Origin: SZUA-309 sp965215995
Lineage (GTDB): Bacteria > Pseudomonadota > Gammaproteobacteria > Pseudomonadales > Azotimanducaceae
Length of the DNA: 64,000 bases
Reading direction: 5' to 3'
NCBI GenBank assembly: GCA_965215995.1
Contig: OZ244128.1
Location: 2,232,001-2,296,000 of the forward strand
Shown here: piece by piece, positions 61,059-64,000 of the stretch
Layout of the letters: the number at the start of each line of letters is the position of its first letter
How positions within the stretch are numbered: position 1 is the first letter of the stretch
Notes under the pieces: model-generated
Seen by the model: only the letters and a program-made list of their open reading frames with translations
What the model was told of the DNA's origin: nothing
The model's database searches: none
Translations under genes and position numbers: made by a program

Positions 61059-61811
61059 ATGTGTCTCGTTCTATTCTCTTATCAGCCCGACTCGGATTTT
61101 CCGCTCATCGTCGCCGCGAACCGGGACGAATTCTACGCGCGACCTGCCGAGAGCGCACATCATTGGCCCGATGCAGTGCAGGTTTTCGCTGGTCGCGACC
61201 TCTCTGCCGGTGGCACCTGGTTGGGGGTCACCAGCACCGGCCGTTTTGCCACCGTTACCAACTTCGCCGAAGAGTCTGGCGGTCCCGAGCCACCGCTGTC
61301 TCGTGGCGCGCTGGTCGGCGACTTTCTCATGGGCACACAGGGCGCGCATCAGTTCTCACACCAGATTCACGGCGCCGACTATCGCGGCTTCAATCTGCTC
61401 GCCTACGACGGAGCTAGCCTGTCCTACACCTCGAATCGGGGTTATACGGAAGATCTGAGCCCGGGTGTGTACGGGCTGGCGAACGCCGAGCTGGGCGCCA
61501 CCTGGCCAAAGGTGGTCTCAGGCCGCCAGGCTCTGGCCACCGTCACCGATGCGCCGGATACGGATACGCTGATTCGACTTCTGCACGACGACCACCAGCC
61601 GGACGATGCGGATCTGCCAAAGCGGGGTCGGCCCCTGGATCTGGAGCGCCGGGTGGCGCCCCGCTTCATCCGTGGCGACGAGTACGGCACCCGAGCCAGC
61701 ACCGCCGTCATCTTCGATGCGAGAGCAGAACGGATTCTGTTCGCCGAGCAGCTGTACCTGGCTGGCGGTGAGCCCGCTGGTTACACCGCGAAAGAGATCC
61801 CGCTGCGCTGA
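61059..61811 (+). CDS. NRDE/TANGO2 family protein
   Basis: 250 aa from the ATG at 61059; the GTG at 61044 would overlap lgt and add five residues before the conserved start. It begins MCLVLFSYQPDSDFPLIVAANRDEFYARP, where NRDE names the family and Cys2 is the presumed N-terminal nucleophile, as in Ntn hydrolases. GGTWLGVTSTGRFATVTNF and STAVIFDARAERILFAEQ follow. Suggested roles include haem or acyl-CoA handling; not settled. Confidence 0.9.
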   Translation: MCLVLFSYQPDSDFPLIVAANRDEFYARPAESAHHWPDAVQVFAGRDLSAGGTWLGVTSTGRFATVTNFAEESGGPEPPLSRGALVGDFLMGTQGAHQFSHQIHGADYRGFNLLAYDGASLSYTSNRGYTEDLSPGVYGLANAELGATWPKVVSGRQALATVTDAPDTDTLIRLLHDDHQPDDADLPKRGRPLDLERRVAPRFIRGDEYGTRASTAVIFDARAERILFAEQLYLAGGEPAGYTAKEIPLR

Positions 61812-61819
61812 CCAGCCGA

Positions 61820-64000
61820 TCAATGGTGTGTGGGTAGCACCCGACCAAGTCCAGCGTCGTTCAGTTGCCGGTGCATGAACGCCTGCACCTCCTCCGCAGT
61901 ATCCATGCGCAGCACTCGGGCCAGCATGCGCCGGGCATCCGAGCGTTTGATGTTGCGGATCAGCCACTTCACCTTAGGCAGGCTGGTTTCGTTCATGGAC
62001 AGCACCTGGTAGCCCATGGCCATCAGCAACACGGCACCGATCGGGTTGCCGGCCAGCTCACCGCAGATGCCGAACTGTGTTTTCTCTGCAAGCGCCGCCT
62101 TGGCCACTTCCCGGAGCGCTGTCAGAACGGCTGGATGGGTTTCGTGGTAGAGATCGGCAACCCGTGGGTTGTTCCGGTCCACCGCCAGCATGTACTGGGT
62201 CAGGTCGTTGGACCCGACGGCCAGAAAGTCCACCATGCCGGCCAGACGGCGGGCCTGGTAGACGGCTGAGGGCACCTCCACCATCACGCCGATCTGCGGC
62301 TGCTTCACCTGGGCCCCTTCCTCGAGCACCTCCTGATAGGCCCGCTCGACCATGGCCATAGCCTCCTCCACCTCGGTGATGGAGGTGATCATGGGCAACA
62401 TGATGCGCAGATCACCCTCGAGCCCTTCATTGGCTCGCAGCATCGCCCGCGCCTGCACCATGAAGATTTCCGGGTGGTCGAGCGTCACCCGGATGCCCCG
62501 CCAGCCGAGGAACGGGTTCTCCTCGGCAATCGGGAAGTAGGACAGCGCCTTGTCACCGCCCACGTCCAGGGTGCGCATGGTAACCGGCTTGGGATCGAAG
62601 GCTTCCATGTGCTCCCGGTAGATGGCCCGTTGCTCTTCCTCGGAAGGAAAGCGTTCCTTGGTCATGAACGGGATCTCGGTACGGAACAGACCAATGCCCT
62701 CCGCGCCTCTGTCCAGCGAACGGCCGACGCCGGTCAAGCCGATGTTCACCCAAAGCCCGACTCGCCAGCCATCCAGAGTCACCCCTTTGAACTCCTTGAG
62801 CTCCTCCAGCTCTTCGGCCAGTTCGCGCTCCCCGGCGATCAGGGTCTGGTAGTGCTCGCGGGTTGCCGGAGACGGATTGCAGATCACCTCACCGTAAAAG
62901 CCATCGACGATGAGCGGCTGGTTGTCGATGTTCGCCACCGGGAAGTCGACGGCACCCATGATGGCCGGGATGTCCAGGGACTGGGCCAGAATAGCCAGGT
63001 GCGAGTTAACAGAGCCGCGCACGGAGACGATGCCTCGTAGCCTGCCGGCCGGTACTTCGGCCAGCATCCCCGGTGTCACGTCGTCGCCGACTAAGATGGT
63101 GTCCTTCGGCCAGTGGATCTTCTTGGCGCGCAGGTCCTGAAGATAGGCAAGGACCCGCAGCCCCAGATCCTTCACATCCGCGCCTCGCTCCCGCAGGTAT
63201 GGGTCTTCCATGGCTTCGAACAGACGCATGTGCTCATGGATCACCTGTTTGAGCGCGCCCTGGGCCCAGGAGCCTTTGCGCACCTTATCCCGGATGTCTC
63301 CGGCCAGGGCATTGTCATCCAGCATGTGCAGATAGACGTCGAACAGGGCCAACTCCTCTGGCGGCAGGCTGGCCGCAAACTGTTCACTGATCCTGCGGAT
63401 GTCGTTGCGCACCGATTCGATAGCCCGGTCGAGCACCATGAGCTCGGTGCTGATGTCTTCGATGACCTTATCGGTGACCGCTTCCAGGCTTGCCGGAGGA
63501 TGGATGAGCACCGCTGTACCCATGCTGATACCCGGTGTGCCGCCGACGCCTCGGAAGGTGGCATCGGCACGTTCGAGTGCCGGCGCTGAATCGTTGGCGA
63601 ACAGCTGCTGCATGTCGCCGGTGGCTTCCGCATGGCCGATCACGGTGGCCAGCTGGGCGGACAGGGTGACGAGGAAGGCCTCCTCACTCTCGTCGAACTT
63701 GCGCCGCTCCCGCTGCTGCACCACCAGGACGCCGAGCACTTGCCTGTGATCGATGACGGGCACACCGAGGAAGGCGTGAAAGGCGTCCTCACCGATCTCC
63801 GGCACCAGGTGGAAGCGGGGGTGCAGGGTGGCGTTGTTCAGGTTAATGGGTTCCGCCCGTTCGGCAACGAGCCCCACCAGCCCCTGGCTCACATCCAGGC
63901 TGATGTTCCCGATAGCGTCTGTGTTCAGGCCTTCATTGGCCGCGAACAGGAGCTGGTCCTGCTCGCGGTTCATCAGGTAGATGGAGCAGACCTCGGTGCC
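61820..64000 (-). CDS. ptsP: PTS system EI-Ntr (PtsP), 5' end missing
   Basis: The frame is open to the window edge (about 726 residues visible) and reads through the apparent Met at 63973, where VCSIYL precedes it, so the true start is outside. An N-terminal GAF domain (EGLNTDAIGNISLDVSQGLVGLVA ... FLGVPVIDHRQVLGVLVVQQ) is followed by PEP-utilising EI domains. The phospho-histidine site is GSVNSHLAILAQSLDIPAIMG. FRTEIPFM, GWRGIRVTLDHPEIF and GICGELAGNPIGAVLLMAMG are catalytic-barrel motifs. EI-Ntr starts the nitrogen PTS phosphorelay and senses glutamine through GAF. Confidence 0.95.
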   Translation of the reverse strand, partial: GTEVCSIYLMNREQDQLLFAANEGLNTDAIGNISLDVSQGLVGLVAERAEPINLNNATLHPRFHLVPEIGEDAFHAFLGVPVIDHRQVLGVLVVQQRERRKFDESEEAFLVTLSAQLATVIGHAEATGDMQQLFANDSAPALERADATFRGVGGTPGISMGTAVLIHPPASLEAVTDKVIEDISTELMVLDRAIESVRNDIRRISEQFAASLPPEELALFDVYLHMLDDNALAGDIRDKVRKGSWAQGALKQVIHEHMRLFEAMEDPYLRERGADVKDLGLRVLAYLQDLRAKKIHWPKDTILVGDDVTPGMLAEVPAGRLRGIVSVRGSVNSHLAILAQSLDIPAIMGAVDFPVANIDNQPLIVDGFYGEVICNPSPATREHYQTLIAGERELAEELEELKEFKGVTLDGWRVGLWVNIGLTGVGRSLDRGAEGIGLFRTEIPFMTKERFPSEEEQRAIYREHMEAFDPKPVTMRTLDVGGDKALSYFPIAEENPFLGWRGIRVTLDHPEIFMVQARAMLRANEGLEGDLRIMLPMITSITEVEEAMAMVERAYQEVLEEGAQVKQPQIGVMVEVPSAVYQARRLAGMVDFLAVGSNDLTQYMLAVDRNNPRVADLYHETHPAVLTALREVAKAALAEKTQFGICGELAGNPIGAVLLMAMGYQVLSMNETSLPKVKWLIRNIKRSDARRMLARVLRMDTAEEVQAFMHRQLNDAGLGRVLPTHH

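Noticed and set aside
1..64000. CRISPR arrays, tRNA or rRNA genes, riboswitches and prophage genes
   Set aside because: No spaced repeats, no cloverleaf or rRNA-like segments, no conserved riboswitch aptamer and no phage structural or integrase genes were seen in the gaps; all large gaps are accounted for.

Overview
The window is a GC-rich, densely coded chromosomal segment of a Gram-negative gammaproteobacterium. It carries a complete inner-core lipopolysaccharide (LPS) cluster, TolC, Lgt, a FimX-type pilus regulator, FabV and PtsP. Gene order matches the Pseudomonas block from memory (PilZ-like gene-fimX-serB-AhpA-like-parC-parE-cpdA-DUF1249-tolC-waaA, then hldE and the waa/wap genes, ilvE, glnE). 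Differences from that order suggest a relative outside Pseudomonas itself. Family assignments rest on motifs read by eye; no database search was run.

Layout. 1-676: efp followed by the start of epmA, which activates EF-P. 677-987: regulatory gap with two short repeat arrays. 988-5251: a probable PilZ-like gene coupled to a FimX-like REC-PAS-GGDEF-EAL protein. 5269-13772: serB, an AhpA/YtjB-like membrane protein, parC, parE, cpdA and DUF1249. The 552 bp between parE and parC holds two large stem-loop elements that share a core. 14020-16800: tolC and waaA. 16893-17163: a 271 bp MITE-like element with 27 bp perfect inverted ends. 17193-19153: an FAD oxidoreductase coupled to an aldo/keto reductase. 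19160-31081: the LPS module, with hldE, an LpxL-type acyltransferase, a group 1 glycosyltransferase, a carbamoyltransferase, a double-kinase protein, WaaP, a tandem WaaG fusion, WaaC and WaaF. 31087-36816: ilvE, glnE and an orphan GspE/PilB-type ATPase, all overlapping. 37075-41340: argA, ilvD, a cyclase-family hydrolase and a small P-loop kinase. 41474-43880: L,D-transpeptidase, GDT1 transporter, M81 peptidase.

44046-51072 is the most accessory part: a run of short genes on the plus strand (lipoprotein, STAS-like, three VOC proteins, two GNATs, DUF1801, tautomerase-like, DUF442 phosphatase, CYTH, YbaK, peroxiredoxin, SnoaL-like), many joined by four-base start/stop overlaps. One minus-strand RRM gene interrupts it. 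51097-58321 (minus) holds VanZ-like, hemE, a membrane class III cyclase, fabV, an AcoX/NAD-kinase-like protein and an S9 lipoprotein peptidase. 58386-64000 has a small unknown gene, then folA-thyA-lgt, a TANGO2/NRDE gene and the incomplete ptsP.

No rRNA, tRNA, CRISPR array, prophage or intact transposase was seen. The most unusual items are the fused WaaG pair, the two-kinase LPS protein, the MITE, the paired parE-parC hairpins with different arms but a common core, and the overlapping small-gene train.
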